A stretch of DNA of 64,000 nt from Aliivibrio fischeri (GTDB lineage: Bacteria > Pseudomonadota > Gammaproteobacteria > Enterobacterales > Vibrionaceae): the NCBI GenBank assembly GCA_038993745.2, contig CP160629.1, positions 2,728,001 to 2,792,000 on the forward strand, written 5' to 3'. Each line of letters starts with the position of its first letter. Positions within the stretch are counted from its first letter, which is position 1. The notes below the pieces were generated by a model that did not search any database, was not told the origin of the DNA, and saw only the letters and a program-made list of their open reading frames with translations. Made by a program: the position numbers and the translations under genes. This document shows positions 20,859 to 31,373 of this stretch, piece after piece.

Positions 20859-20934
20859 TGGTGGAGCTATGCGGGATCGAACCGCAGACCTCTTCGCTGC
20901 CAGCGAAGCGCTCTCCCAGCTGAGCTATAGCCCC
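20859..20934 (-). tRNA. tRNA-Ala(GGC)
   Basis: A 76-nt tRNA with a GGGGCTA acceptor strand, anticodon GGC in a CTGGCAG loop and encoded CCA. It is the only tRNA in this 16S-23S spacer. Everything outside the anticodon arm matches Ala(TGC) at 15298-15373. Confidence 0.95.
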
Positions 20935-21001
20935 ACATAGTCTCTTTAATTTTTTAACCTAATCAATCTGTGTGAACACTCATAAACCGTAACCTATCGT
21001 T

Positions 21002-22553
<1,552 letters not shown>

Positions 22554-22720
22554 AAGTTTTTTTGGTTGTTCTGTCTTTTCTATAAAGAGAAGCAGAAACA
22601 AAACCGACTCAATGATTAATACTGATTGTTACATAAAAGTAATTTTGTGTAGTCACTCAGTTCATTGATAATTTATTGATTATCAATTCATAAGTGCCCA
22701 CACAGATTGATTTGGTTAAA

Positions 22721-22732
22721 TTGTTAAAGAGC
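22721..22732 (-). promoter_or_regulatory. boxA in the 16S leader, promoter-proximal operon
   Basis: GCTCTTTAACAA on the minus strand in the 16S leader. Confidence 0.8.
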
Positions 22733-22779
22733 TTTTCTTTCAACGACTTGCGTTTCCGTTTCGTCGTTTGAGGCTGCGT

Positions 22780-22807
22780 ATAATACAGAGCCAAATTATT
22801 AAGTCAA
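22780..22807 (-). promoter_or_regulatory. rrn promoter P2 of the first operon
   Basis: -35 TTGACT (22802-22807), a 16-base spacer and -10 TATTAT (22780-22785). It is the counterpart of the single promoter in the other two operons. Confidence 0.78.
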
Positions 22808-22893
22808 GGATTATTTTCAAATTATTTTGAAGTCCTAAAACTCAGTGTTCTCATGGATAAAGTTATTTATCTTTTCCTTGGGAACGGAGGCGC

Positions 22894-22921
22894 ATTATAG
22901 AGAGCTAATTAGGATTGGCAA
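22894..22921 (-). promoter_or_regulatory. rrn promoter P1 of the first operon
   Basis: -35 TTGCCA (22916-22921), a 16-base spacer and a consensus -10 TATAAT (22894-22899), followed by GCGCC, the discriminator of stringently controlled rrn P1 promoters. A/T-rich sequence at 22925-22970 could be an UP element or Fis region. The rest of 22922-23106 also holds the divergent promoter region of the RRM gene; no other gene is visible there. Confidence 0.82.
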
Positions 22922-23106
22922 GCGATATTTAAAAATAATCATCTAAGTGATTATTTTCTACACAGATCACTTTTTTTCAAACAAACCCCCTACAAGAAAT
23001 GAACAATGGCTTAATTAGTTGGCAATTGATACACAATATAAGTAGTATCAATGTGATTTTATTGTTAATTCATCACTTTCCATTTATTTACTAGACCTTA
23101 CTTATC

Positions 23107-23589
23107 ATGAAATCTACTAATTCAAACATTGCTATTATTGCTATCGCTGCACTAGGTGCAGGAGCAATCTCTTTATTTCCAACAGTATCTCCGGCTTTTG
23201 CTTTCGCTTTTGGCGCAGTGATTACAGGTTTTACGGTTTTAACTATTAACAAAGCTCCAGCACAATCAAACTCAAATGATTCTGCTGATACTGCTCCAAA
23301 CTCAGATCAAGCTAGTACTACATTATATGTGGGTAATTTACCTTATCGTGCAAATGAGTCAGATGTAAAAGAACTCTTTGCTGAATTTGGTGATGTATTT
23401 GCAGTACGTTTAATGAAAGACAAACGTACAGGTAAAAGAAGAGGCTTTGGTTTCGTAGTAGTTGCAACAAAAGACGCTGACAACGTTATTGAAAACTTAA
23501 ACAATAACGAATTTGATCAGCGAACTCTAAAAGTGCGTATTGCTAATGATCCTAAAACTTCGGGTAACCCAAACACTGAAGAGAACTAA
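23107..23589 (+). CDS. Membrane-anchored RRM RNA-binding protein
   Basis: A 160-residue protein. The first 50 residues hold two hydrophobic stretches (about 8-25 and 29-46), likely a membrane hairpin. A polar linker rich in Asn, Ser and Asp (about 50-70) follows, then one RNA-recognition motif with RNP2 LYVGNL (about 73-78) and RNP1 RRGFGFVVV (about 112-120). The C-terminal tail is short and polar. RRM proteins in bacteria bind single-stranded RNA, and a membrane-tethered version is an uncommon layout. The target is unknown. The gene is divergent from the rrn cluster, and its 3' end overlaps the convergent murI by 38 bases. Confidence 0.85.
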   Translation: MKSTNSNIAIIAIAALGAGAISLFPTVSPAFAFAFGAVITGFTVLTINKAPAQSNSNDSADTAPNSDQASTTLYVGNLPYRANESDVKELFAEFGDVFAVRLMKDKRTGKRRGFGFVVVATKDADNVIENLNNNEFDQRTLKVRIANDPKTSGNPNTEEN

Positions 23590-24340
23590 AATTTAGTTCT
23601 TTGAATGTATGATTTAGTGCCTCTTCTTTTATAGAGGGGGCACTACAAAATACCTCACCTTCAAAAAGAACTGCACTTTCCACCCCATCCCCATTCAATA
23701 ATTGTTTTACTCTTCTAGCTATTGCCTCTCCAGAATCAATAAGCAATATTTTATTTCCCAGTGCTTTTTTTATTTCATTCTTTAGAAAAGGGAAATGAGT
23801 ACAACCTAGAACTATCGTATCTACTTTATTTTGCCAAGGAGATAAAATCTCTTTTAGTTCCGTAATATCTACATCAATTCCGATCATTTTTTCTTCCGCC
23901 ATTTCAACCAGTCGCGTTGAACCTAATAGCTGAACATCAGATATAGGAGCAAAAGATTTGATTAGATCATAAGTGTAGCTTCTCTTTACTGTCGCAGGCG
24001 TTGCAAGTAAACCGATCTTATTTGATACAAGAGCTGCGGGTTTGATGGCAGGAACAACACCTACTACAGGTATATCTAATTTATCCCGAAGAGAAGGAAG
24101 AACAACAGTGCTTGCTGTATTACAAGCAATCACAACGATATCGATAGAAAATTTAGAACATAACTTAGAGATAATGTGTGTCGTTCTTTCTATAAGTACC
24201 GATTCAGTTAGTTCACCATAAGGGAATGCCGCATTATCAAACGCATAAATATACTTAGCTAAAGGTAACTGATATTTAATTTCTTTATATACCGATAATC
24301 CACCGATACCTGAATCAAAAATCAAAATGTGTTTTGGCAT
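23552..24340 (-). CDS. murI: Glutamate racemase
   Basis: A cofactor-independent enzyme that makes D-glutamate for peptidoglycan. It has IFDSGIGGLSV at the N-terminus with the Asp-Ser pair, VIACNTAST with the first catalytic Cys and VLGCTHFPF with the second, both required in the family. The ATG at 24340 (MPKHILIFDSG) is preferred to the in-frame GTG four codons earlier. It follows btuB and a DUF71 gene on the same strand; btuB-murI linkage is also seen in E. coli. The 3' end overlaps the convergent RRM gene. Confidence 0.95.
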   Translation of the reverse strand: MPKHILIFDSGIGGLSVYKEIKYQLPLAKYIYAFDNAAFPYGELTESVLIERTTHIISKLCSKFSIDIVVIACNTASTVVLPSLRDKLDIPVVGVVPAIKPAALVSNKIGLLATPATVKRSYTYDLIKSFAPISDVQLLGSTRLVEMAEEKMIGIDVDITELKEILSPWQNKVDTIVLGCTHFPFLKNEIKKALGNKILLIDSGEAIARRVKQLLNGDGVESAVLFEGEVFCSAPSIKEEALNHTFKELNFSSLQCLGYPKF

Positions 24341-24405
24341 AACTGAAACCACAGACTCTATTGTAAGCCGATATAAAAAGATGAGCTCTAATCATACCTC
24401 TTGCA

Positions 24406-25077
24406 CTAGTTTTGTAAAACAGAAGCATTATAACGAAGATGAGTAAAGCGCTGTTGTTTTTCAATTTGCATCTCAGATAATTGGATTGAACCTTTAAAGC
24501 ATGGTGCGCTAACCACTAAAGAATGAAACTCACCATTTTCTCCGCAAGGATCTACTTCTATTGGTAACTGTGCAATCAATTCTCTTGTGTATACTTTTCC
24601 ACAAAATTGATTATCAAGTTGAGTCCCATCAGTTGTAACAAGAATAGTTTTAATACCTAATGAAATAATCTCCTCAGCCAAGTCTCTGCTTGATTGCCCT
24701 ATTAAAGGAAAAACACAGTCCCAACCTGCTCTTTCGATATAGCTTTTACGATAATCAACAATGCCATTGCAAAACATGTCACCGAAAGCAACAGAATCAA
24801 ACTCAATACCACATTCTTTTAAACCAGTTATGACTAAACTTTGATATTCATTGTTGGCAGGGAACACGGTTGGCAATTCGATTGTGATTAATGGCAGGTC
24901 GACTAAATCAGCTTGCATTTGAACAACTGATAATGGAGTTACCTGAAATGGGACTTCATTTGCTACATGTGTCGTATATAAAGCAACAACTTCATAGTCT
25001 GGATTCTCAAGCAATCGAATAAGAGTGAGTGTTGAATCCTTTCCTGATGACCAACTAATAATAACTTTCTTTTTCAT
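24406..25077 (-). CDS. DUF71/COG2102 PP-loop ATPase, probable B12-salvage type
   Basis: A 223-residue member of the adenine nucleotide alpha-hydrolase family. The N-terminal PP-loop SWSSGKDSTLTL (about residues 8-19) binds ATP, and VAFGDMFCNGIVDYR and PCGENGEFHSLV are the family's conserved blocks. Automated pipelines often call this diphthine-ammonia ligase (Dph6), but diphthamide is made by archaea and eukaryotes, not bacteria. A bacterial subgroup was linked by comparative genomics to B12 salvage (de Crecy-Lagard and colleagues' work on DUF71). Its place 48 bases after btuB, downstream of a cobalamin riboswitch, supports that role. The reaction is unknown. Confidence 0.82.
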   Translation of the reverse strand: MKKKVIISWSSGKDSTLTLIRLLENPDYEVVALYTTHVANEVPFQVTPLSVVQMQADLVDLPLITIELPTVFPANNEYQSLVITGLKECGIEFDSVAFGDMFCNGIVDYRKSYIERAGWDCVFPLIGQSSRDLAEEIISLGIKTILVTTDGTQLDNQFCGKVYTRELIAQLPIEVDPCGENGEFHSLVVSAPCFKGSIQLSEMQIEKQQRFTHLRYNASVLQN

Positions 25078-25125
25078 TCATACCTCAAAATGAAAAACCG
25101 CCAATGAAGGCGGTCTTAAATCAAA

Positions 25126-26973
25126 TTAAAATTGATAATCTAAACTAACATAATATGAGCGCTCTGCAGGTTTATAGCCGCCCGCCGTTTCATATTCTTC
25201 ATCAAATAAGTTTTCAACTCGACCTCGAACAGCAAGATCTGACGTTACCCAATAAGCAGCAGCAACACTCCACAATGAATATGGATCAAGATAAGCAGTT
25301 TCAACACCTGGGGCTGAAGGTAAATCAGAGCGCTTTCCTGTATAAATATAAGAAAGGTTCAGGTCTAGATCTCCTAAACTTACATTACCCATCCATTTAT
25401 AATTCTGTTTTGCTCTTCTTGCTAGTTGTTGACCTTCTGTATCCTCATGATCTTTATACTCAGCGATCAATGTATGAGAAATAACTCCAGTATCAAATAA
25501 CAACTCTAACTCAGCACCTTTAATATCAGCATCAACATTCGCACTATAGCCTGCAAAATTTGGAGCGTCATAATATACAATTAAATTATCTACACGGTTC
25601 TTATAAAGAGATAAATTAACATTAACTAGGCTATATACTGCTGCAAGACTAACATCAATATTTTTTGACGTTTCCGGCTCTAAATCTGGAGCTGTCGATA
25701 AATCATAAAATGATGGCGCTTTAAACGCTGTATTATAAGCAGTACTTACTTTGTAAATATCATTAATTTGATAACTCGCACCAACACCCCACGTTGTATA
25801 TTCATCATACTTATCGTGCTTATCAAATCGAGTATTTGCTTCTAACTTTAATTGCTCTAGTTGATATTGAGTTCCAAGATAGACGCCAGTCGACGTACGA
25901 CTTTCACCTTCATTAATAATTACCTTATTTGACCAATCAGTAATGTCAGCTTTCACTTTCGCATCAGTCCAATCAACACCAGCATTAACTAACCAATCAT
26001 TCGTTAATTTGATTTGGTTAGCCCATTGCATATTCAACTGTTCAATTTTTTGCTCTGAATCGAGATCTCCATTCTCATGATATTCCAGAGTTTGGTCATC
26101 TTGATAACTAATACTTAAATTTGATGAAACCGCATCTTTATGAAAAGATAATTTTGAAGAATAAACCGTAGATTCTGATTCTGATCGAGATTTCGTATTT
26201 GTATAATGGTTATATTCTGATGTGCTATTAAACCATCTAACACCAGTAAAAAGACTTACATAAGAAGAAAGCTGGTGCTCGTAGTTCAACATAAACTGGC
26301 TATTTTCAAAGCCATGTTTATCTCCATCATTTAATCCCGGCTGAGGATTAACATTGTAGCCTTCTGTTTGGGTGAATCCGGCAGCCATTTTTAAATGTCC
26401 GTTTTCACCTACCTTAGTGTTAGCTGCAAAGTTTCCTTCTTTATATCTATCACTACCAGCACCAATTGTTGCTGATTTCGACTGATTATCAGAAGACGTT
26501 CTAGTGATGATATTAATCACACCACCAACAGCATCGGAGCCATACATTACAGCTCCAGAACCACGAATTATTTCAATTCTTTCAACTTGGTTTACAGGGA
26601 TCTTATTAATGTTCATTCCACTTTTAATGGAACTGTTCATTCTAAAACCATCAATTAAAATCAATACATGATCAGAGTTAGTTCCTCTCATAAAAATAGA
26701 GGCATTTTGACCAATACCACCATTGCTTGCGACTTCTATCCCAGGTTGCAACCTTAAAATGTCCGTCATCGTTTTTGCTTGAATCTGAACAATCTCTTCC
26801 TTGGTGACTACACTCATTGGTGCAATAACATCTTCTGTTGACTGCTCAAATCTGTTCGCAGTAACAACCATGGTTTCATCGGTTTCTGTTGTGGTATTTT
26901 GAGCAAATACAGGGGATGTATAGGCGTGTGAAAGCAGCGACACTACAGCTGTCGCTAAGGCAGTTTTCTTCAT
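25126..26973 (-). CDS. btuB: TonB-dependent vitamin B12 receptor
   Basis: An outer-membrane receptor that imports cobalamins with TonB energy. The 615-residue precursor has a signal peptide ending near SPVFAQ, a TonB box ETMVVTANR just after it, a plug domain with the RGTNSDHVLILIDG and IEIIRGSGAVMYGSDAVGG blocks, and a beta-barrel that ends in an aromatic residue (SLDYQF), as needed for outer-membrane insertion. The length matches E. coli BtuB. A cobalamin riboswitch lies directly upstream. Co-transcription with the DUF71 gene (48 bases downstream) and perhaps murI is likely. Confidence 0.94.
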   Translation of the reverse strand: MKKTALATAVVSLLSHAYTSPVFAQNTTTETDETMVVTANRFEQSTEDVIAPMSVVTKEEIVQIQAKTMTDILRLQPGIEVASNGGIGQNASIFMRGTNSDHVLILIDGFRMNSSIKSGMNINKIPVNQVERIEIIRGSGAVMYGSDAVGGVINIITRTSSDNQSKSATIGAGSDRYKEGNFAANTKVGENGHLKMAAGFTQTEGYNVNPQPGLNDGDKHGFENSQFMLNYEHQLSSYVSLFTGVRWFNSTSEYNHYTNTKSRSESESTVYSSKLSFHKDAVSSNLSISYQDDQTLEYHENGDLDSEQKIEQLNMQWANQIKLTNDWLVNAGVDWTDAKVKADITDWSNKVIINEGESRTSTGVYLGTQYQLEQLKLEANTRFDKHDKYDEYTTWGVGASYQINDIYKVSTAYNTAFKAPSFYDLSTAPDLEPETSKNIDVSLAAVYSLVNVNLSLYKNRVDNLIVYYDAPNFAGYSANVDADIKGAELELLFDTGVISHTLIAEYKDHEDTEGQQLARRAKQNYKWMGNVSLGDLDLNLSYIYTGKRSDLPSAPGVETAYLDPYSLWSVAAAYWVTSDLAVRGRVENLFDEEYETAGGYKPAERSYYVSLDYQF

Positions 26974-27008
26974 TTCCGTTGTTTCCTAAAATCGCGTTAA
27001 GTCCATAT

Positions 27009-27240
27009 AGCAATACGTAATGTATTACTTATTGCTGGCAGGTCTTCGGACTTGAGAGCAGTTAACCTAGAGTACTCACTTCCCATTATTCGTCGATATC
27101 CTTAAACATCTAAAATTAACAGTGTGAAAAATTGTACCTTCGTTCTCTCTTACCGCTGCGCGTCAGTTCTGGATTTTCACCAGATTCCCTATTCAGGCTA
27201 TAATTAATATTAAAAATAGCGCACCAACATGGGCGAAATA
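27009..27240 (-). promoter_or_regulatory. Cobalamin riboswitch
   Basis: On the minus strand the leader contains the core GTGAAAATCC segment, GCGCAGCGGTAAGAG, and near its 3' end the B12-box-like AAGTCCGAAGACCTGCC (about 27038-27054). This is the AdoCbl-riboswitch order. Just after it, AGCAATA and TATTGCT (27009-27036) form a nested hairpin overlapping the aptamer's 3' end, a plausible expression platform. The 5' limit is approximate. It would lower btuB and DUF71 expression when cobalamin is plentiful. Confidence 0.87.
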
Positions 27241-27391
27241 GTAGTGACCTACACTATCTTTGTCTAGGTTTATGCGCTCAATATCACGTCTTAGTATTAA
27301 TTAGTTTCGATCAATAACACACAAATACTGGACAACAGATCTCTATCGCATAAAATCGGCGCTCTTATTTTGAGCAGCGTGAGGCAAGACG

Positions 27392-28498
27392 ATGACACAA
27401 TCAGTCATGAACCCAGAAAATTATCAAGTACAGTTAGATGAAAAAGCAGAAGCACTCTCTGCTATGTTTTCTGAATTTAATGTTCCAGAACTGGAAGTCT
27501 TTTCCTCTCCTGCTGAAAACTACCGCATGCGTGCTGAATTTCGTGTGTGGCATGAAGGTGACGAAATGTATTACGTCATGTTCAACCAAGAAACCAAAGA
27601 AAAATACCGTGTTGATTACTTCTTACCTGCAAGCCGTTTAATTAACGATTTGATGCCATTACTAACAGAAGCAGTAAAAGAAAGTAAAACACTTCGCTAT
27701 AAAATGTTCCAAGTGGATTTCTTATCGACGCTTAGTGGCGAAATTTTGGTGTCGATGCTTTATCACCGTCAACTAGATGATGCTTGGAAAGAAGAAGCAA
27801 AAGCATTAAAACAACGTCTGAATGATGAAGGTTTTAACCTAAATATCATTGGTCGAGCACGTAAAATGAAAATCGTTTTAGACCAAGAGTTTGTTATTGA
27901 AAAACTTAAAGTTAATGACGACATCTTAACGTATAAGCAAGTTGAGAATAGCTTTACACAACCAAACGGCATTGTTGCTCAAAAAATGCTGGAATGGGCA
28001 GTGGATTGTACGCAAAACAGTCAAGGCGACCTACTTGAATTATATTGTGGTAACGGTAACTTCTCATTGGCATTAGCGAAAAACTTTGATCGTGTTTTAG
28101 CAACCGAATTAGCTAAACCATCTGTTGATTCTGCTCAATACAACATTGCAGCAAATAACATTGATAATGTACAAATCATTCGAATGTCAGCTGAAGATTT
28201 TACTGATGCTATGGAAGGTAAACGTGAATTTAGACGCTTAAAAGATCAAAACATCGATTTAAAAAGCTATAACTGCAACACTATCTTTGTTGATCCACCT
28301 CGTTCTGGAATGGATGAAGGGACTTGTAAGATGGTTCAAGGTTACGAGCGTATTATGTACATCTCTTGTAATCCTGAAACGCTAAAAGAAAACTTAGAAA
28401 TTTTAAGCCAAACACACAACATTACGCGTTTTGCTTTATTTGACCAGTTCCCATATACACACCATATGGAAGCAGGCGTTTTCTTAGAAAGAAAATAA
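27392..28498 (+). CDS. trmA: tRNA (uracil-54-C5)-methyltransferase
   Basis: Makes ribothymidine at U54 of tRNA and the matching position of tmRNA with S-adenosylmethionine. The 368-residue length matches E. coli TrmA. The SAM-binding [15 protein letters not shown] block is at about residue 213, followed by [10 protein letters not shown] and the catalytic cysteine in YISCNPETL, and it ends with [13 protein letters not shown]. It lies next to yijD and fabR as in E. coli, but here is convergent with them. Confidence 0.96.
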   Translation: MTQSVMNPENYQVQLDEKAEALSAMFSEFNVPELEVFSSPAENYRMRAEFRVWHEGDEMYYVMFNQETKEKYRVDYFLPASRLINDLMPLLTEAVKESKTLRYKMFQVDFLSTLSGEILVSMLYHRQLDDAWKEEAKALKQRLNDEGFNLNIIGRARKMKIVLDQEFVIEKLKVNDDILTYKQVENSFTQPNGIVAQKMLEWAVDCTQNSQGDLLELYCGNGNFSLALAKNFDRVLATELAKPSVDSAQYNIAANNIDNVQIIRMSAEDFTDAMEGKREFRRLKDQNIDLKSYNCNTIFVDPPRSGMDEGTCKMVQGYERIMYISCNPETLKENLEILSQTHNITRFALFDQFPYTHHMEAGVFLERK

Positions 28499-28502
28499 AC
28501 TT

Positions 28503-28540
28503 AAAAAAAAGGCTCAGAGCGTAATGTTCTGAGCTTTTTT
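28503..28540. terminator. Terminator between trmA and yijD
   Basis: GCTCAGA and TCTGAGC form a stem flanked by A and T runs, serving the two convergent genes. Confidence 0.8.
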
Positions 28541-28553
28541 TATGAACGGTTAT

Positions 28554-28928
28554 TTATATTTCTGTGTGAGTATCTTTCTTTTTCAAAATACCCATTTTTA
28601 CACCAATCCAAAGTAACAAAGCCAGAGCAACTAGAATCGAAAAGAAATTAGAACCCGCTTCTGGGTATTGTGCTTTTACTAATGCTGAATGACCAAACAA
28701 TCCTACAAAAAAACAAGCCACTGCAATAAGCGGAGTATCTTCACTCACTGGCGGTCGTAAGTATTCTTGATATAAACCTTGAGCCGCTAGAACCAATGCA
28801 ATAATCGGAAAAATTGAGAAAGCAACTTCAGTTACTGTTAATCCAACCCAAACGGCATTTAAACAAAGACCTGCCACCACTGATAGCACTAATGTCTTTC
28901 GTTCATTTCTACTATTTTCATGTGTCAT
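28554..28928 (-). CDS. yijD: YijD-family (DUF1422) inner-membrane protein
   Basis: A 124-residue hydrophobic protein with about four membrane segments and short polar ends. Sequence character, length and its place directly after fabR agree with the DUF1422/YijD family, whose function is not known. It is 50 bases downstream of fabR, most likely in the same transcript, as in E. coli. Confidence 0.85.
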   Translation of the reverse strand: MTHENSRNERKTLVLSVVAGLCLNAVWVGLTVTEVAFSIFPIIALVLAAQGLYQEYLRPPVSEDTPLIAVACFFVGLFGHSALVKAQYPEAGSNFFSILVALALLLWIGVKMGILKKKDTHTEI

Positions 28929-28978
28929 GTTTTTACCTCATACAGACATTGATTCACTGCGAACAATGTACCTAAATT

Positions 28979-29656
28979 CTATTTTTCATTCTCTTTACGG
29001 TACCAGTAGGCCCCTTTAGAGAGCATTCGTAATTGAAAAATCAGTCGCTCAGATAATTCAGTTCGTGATGCCGAGTCTAAATCTAATGCCTCTGCCCCTG
29101 AGCTAAATACAAGCGTTACCGATGCTTCAGCCTGAACCAATGCTTCTTCACGAGCTACCCCTGTTGTGGCAACTAAATATTCGGTAAGTTCCGCAACAAA
29201 GTGTTGGATTTCTCTTGCTACCGCGGCACGAAAAGCGGGTGATGTTCCTGAGCGTTCACGTAGTAATAAGCGAAAGACGTTAGGGCTTCCCTCAATAAAC
29301 TCCATGAAAGTTTCAACGGAAGTTCTAATGACACTCCCTTCAACTACGATACGTTGACGAGCCTGTCTCATTAATTGACGTAATATCAAACCACCTTCAT
29401 CTACTAGAGTTAGGCCTAACTCATCCATATCTTTAAAGTGTCGATAAAAAGACGTTGGAGCAATTCCAGCTTCTCGAGTAACTTCTCGTAAGCTTAAGCT
29501 TGTAAAACCTCGCTCGGCACATAATAGGCAAAATGCAGCGTCAATAATGGTTCTTCGAGTTCTTTCTTTTTGTTGAGCACGAACGCCTTTTGCACTCACT
29601 GGGCGCTTTACTTCTGAGACTGCATTGAGATCATCAGCTTCAAATTCAGGATACAT
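28979..29656 (-). CDS. fabR: TetR-family fatty acid regulator FabR
   Basis: FabR represses unsaturated fatty acid genes (fabA, fabB) in response to the ratio of unsaturated to saturated acyl chains. The helix-turn-helix domain [20 protein letters not shown] and the adjoining [19 protein letters not shown] match E. coli FabR closely, and the C-terminus ends in [15 protein letters not shown]. The annotated ATG at 29656 gives 225 residues. An in-frame GTG at 29599 would begin [10 protein letters not shown], close to the E. coli start, so the N-terminus is uncertain. It is divergent from sthA. Confidence 0.92.
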   Translation of the reverse strand: MYPEFEADDLNAVSEVKRPVSAKGVRAQQKERTRRTIIDAAFCLLCAERGFTSLSLREVTREAGIAPTSFYRHFKDMDELGLTLVDEGGLILRQLMRQARQRIVVEGSVIRTSVETFMEFIEGSPNVFRLLLRERSGTSPAFRAAVAREIQHFVAELTEYLVATTGVAREEALVQAEASVTLVFSSGAEALDLDSASRTELSERLIFQLRMLSKGAYWYRKENEK

Positions 29657-29890
29657 ATACTTTACCGTTTGTTGCGTGATTTAATTAAATGGGTATCACA
29701 AACTTCCGCCAACCCACATTATCGATTTCTACTTACCTATGTAAATAATGAAATCACTAATACGACAGATTTCCATAAACAACGTGATCCTCTCCACTCT
29801 ATCTTAATCACTTGATTTACCAAACGAATGAAAAGGTTAAAATACTTTGTTAGCAATGTTGCGATATTGATAATAATTAAGGCGCTAATA

Positions 29891-31306
29891 ATGACTAATT
29901 CAACCCCAATACGTTCAACCCATTTTGATGCCATTGTAATTGGTAGTGGCCCAGGGGGTGAAGGGGCTGCAATGGGTCTAACTAAAGCCAACTTAAATGT
30001 CGCAATTATTGAAAGAGAACCAAGTGTCGGTGGCGGTTGTACACACTGGGGAACCATTCCATCGAAAGCACTTCGTCATGCCGTTAGCCGTATTATCGAG
30101 TTTAACTCAAACCCTCTTTACTGTAAGAATAATACCAGTCTTCATTCTACTTTTTCGGATATTTTAGGTCATGCGAAAAGTGTAATAGATAAGCAAACTC
30201 GTATGAGACAAGGGTTCTACGATCGCAACCAATGCTCACTCATCTTTGGAGAAGCGAGTTTCGTAGAAAAAAATACCGTTGCTGTTACAACAAAAGATGG
30301 CTCCATTGAAACCTACACAGCAGATAAATTTATTATTGCTACAGGCTCTCGTCCATATCGTCCTGAAGGCATTAATTTTAACCATAGTCGTGTTTATGAC
30401 AGCGACTCTATCTTATCTCTTAAACACGATCCTCGTCATATCATTATTTACGGTGCAGGTGTCATTGGAAGTGAATACGCTTCTATTTTTCGAGGGTTAG
30501 GTGTAAAGGTTGATTTAGTTAATACTCGAGATCGCCTACTTTCCTTTTTAGATAATGAAATGTCAGATGCGCTTTCCTACCATTTTTGGAACAGTGGTAT
30601 CGTCACTCGCAATGATGAAAATTTTGAGCACATCGAAGCAAATGATGACGGTGTAATCATGCATTTAGAATCAGGCAAAAAAATGAAAGCCGATTGCATA
30701 CTTTTTGCAAATGGACGAACAGGTAATACGGACAAGCTAAACCTTTCAGCGGTTGGTCTTGAAGCTGATTCTCGTGGTCAATTAAAAGTAAATGATAATT
30801 ACCAAACAGACGTCGAGCACATTTATGCGGTTGGTGATGTGATTGGGTACCCAAGCTTAGCCAGTGCAGCTTATGACCAAGGGCGATTTACCGCTCAAGC
30901 CATTACCAAAGGAAAAGCAGAAGCTAGGCTCATTGATCATATTCCTACTGGAATTTACACCATTCCAGAAATTAGCTCTGTAGGAAAAACAGAGCAAGAA
31001 CTTACCGCAGCAAAAGTACCTTACGAGGTTGGCCGCTCATCATTTAAACATTTAGCACGAGCACAAATTGCTGGTAAAGATATCGGTAGTCTAAAAATAT
31101 TATTCCACCGTGAAACCAAAGAAATATTGGGCATTCATTGCTTTGGTGAACGTGCGGCTGAAATCATTCATATCGGTCAAGCCATTATGGAGCAAAAAGG
31201 CGAAGCCAACACTATTGAGTATTTTGTTAATACTACATTTAACTACCCTACAATGGCTGAAGCTTATCGAGTAGCCGCTCTCAATGGTCTAAATCGATTA
31301 TTCTAA
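29891..31306 (+). CDS. sthA: Soluble pyridine nucleotide transhydrogenase
   Basis: A flavoprotein that transfers hydride between NADPH and NAD+ in the cytoplasm. Starting at ATG 29891 gives 471 residues, close to E. coli SthA (466). It shows the FAD motif [14 protein letters not shown] near the N-terminus, the [14 protein letters not shown] region where related disulfide reductases have a CxxxxC (here a TxxxxS, typical of SthA), the second [13 protein letters not shown] nucleotide motif, and a C-terminal [16 protein letters not shown]. An in-frame upstream start at 29828 exists but adds non-homologous residues. It is divergent from fabR, as in E. coli. Confidence 0.96.
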   Translation: MTNSTPIRSTHFDAIVIGSGPGGEGAAMGLTKANLNVAIIEREPSVGGGCTHWGTIPSKALRHAVSRIIEFNSNPLYCKNNTSLHSTFSDILGHAKSVIDKQTRMRQGFYDRNQCSLIFGEASFVEKNTVAVTTKDGSIETYTADKFIIATGSRPYRPEGINFNHSRVYDSDSILSLKHDPRHIIIYGAGVIGSEYASIFRGLGVKVDLVNTRDRLLSFLDNEMSDALSYHFWNSGIVTRNDENFEHIEANDDGVIMHLESGKKMKADCILFANGRTGNTDKLNLSAVGLEADSRGQLKVNDNYQTDVEHIYAVGDVIGYPSLASAAYDQGRFTAQAITKGKAEARLIDHIPTGIYTIPEISSVGKTEQELTAAKVPYEVGRSSFKHLARAQIAGKDIGSLKILFHRETKEILGIHCFGERAAEIIHIGQAIMEQKGEANTIEYFVNTTFNYPTMAEAYRVAALNGLNRLF

Positions 31307-31311
31307 TTATT

Positions 31312-31342
31312 AAAAAGGGCTGTATGCTGCAGCCCTTTTTTT
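31312..31342 (+). terminator. Terminator of sthA
   Basis: GGGCTG and CAGCCC with a short loop, flanked by A5 and T7, right after the sthA stop and between convergent sthA and dinF. Confidence 0.85.
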
Positions 31343-31373
31343 GTATAGCGATCAATTAGGTAACGCATTTGGC

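Noticed and set aside
24406..25077. Diphthine-ammonia ligase
   Set aside because: Diphthamide is not made in bacteria and the gene sits with btuB; the family name is kept, not the function.
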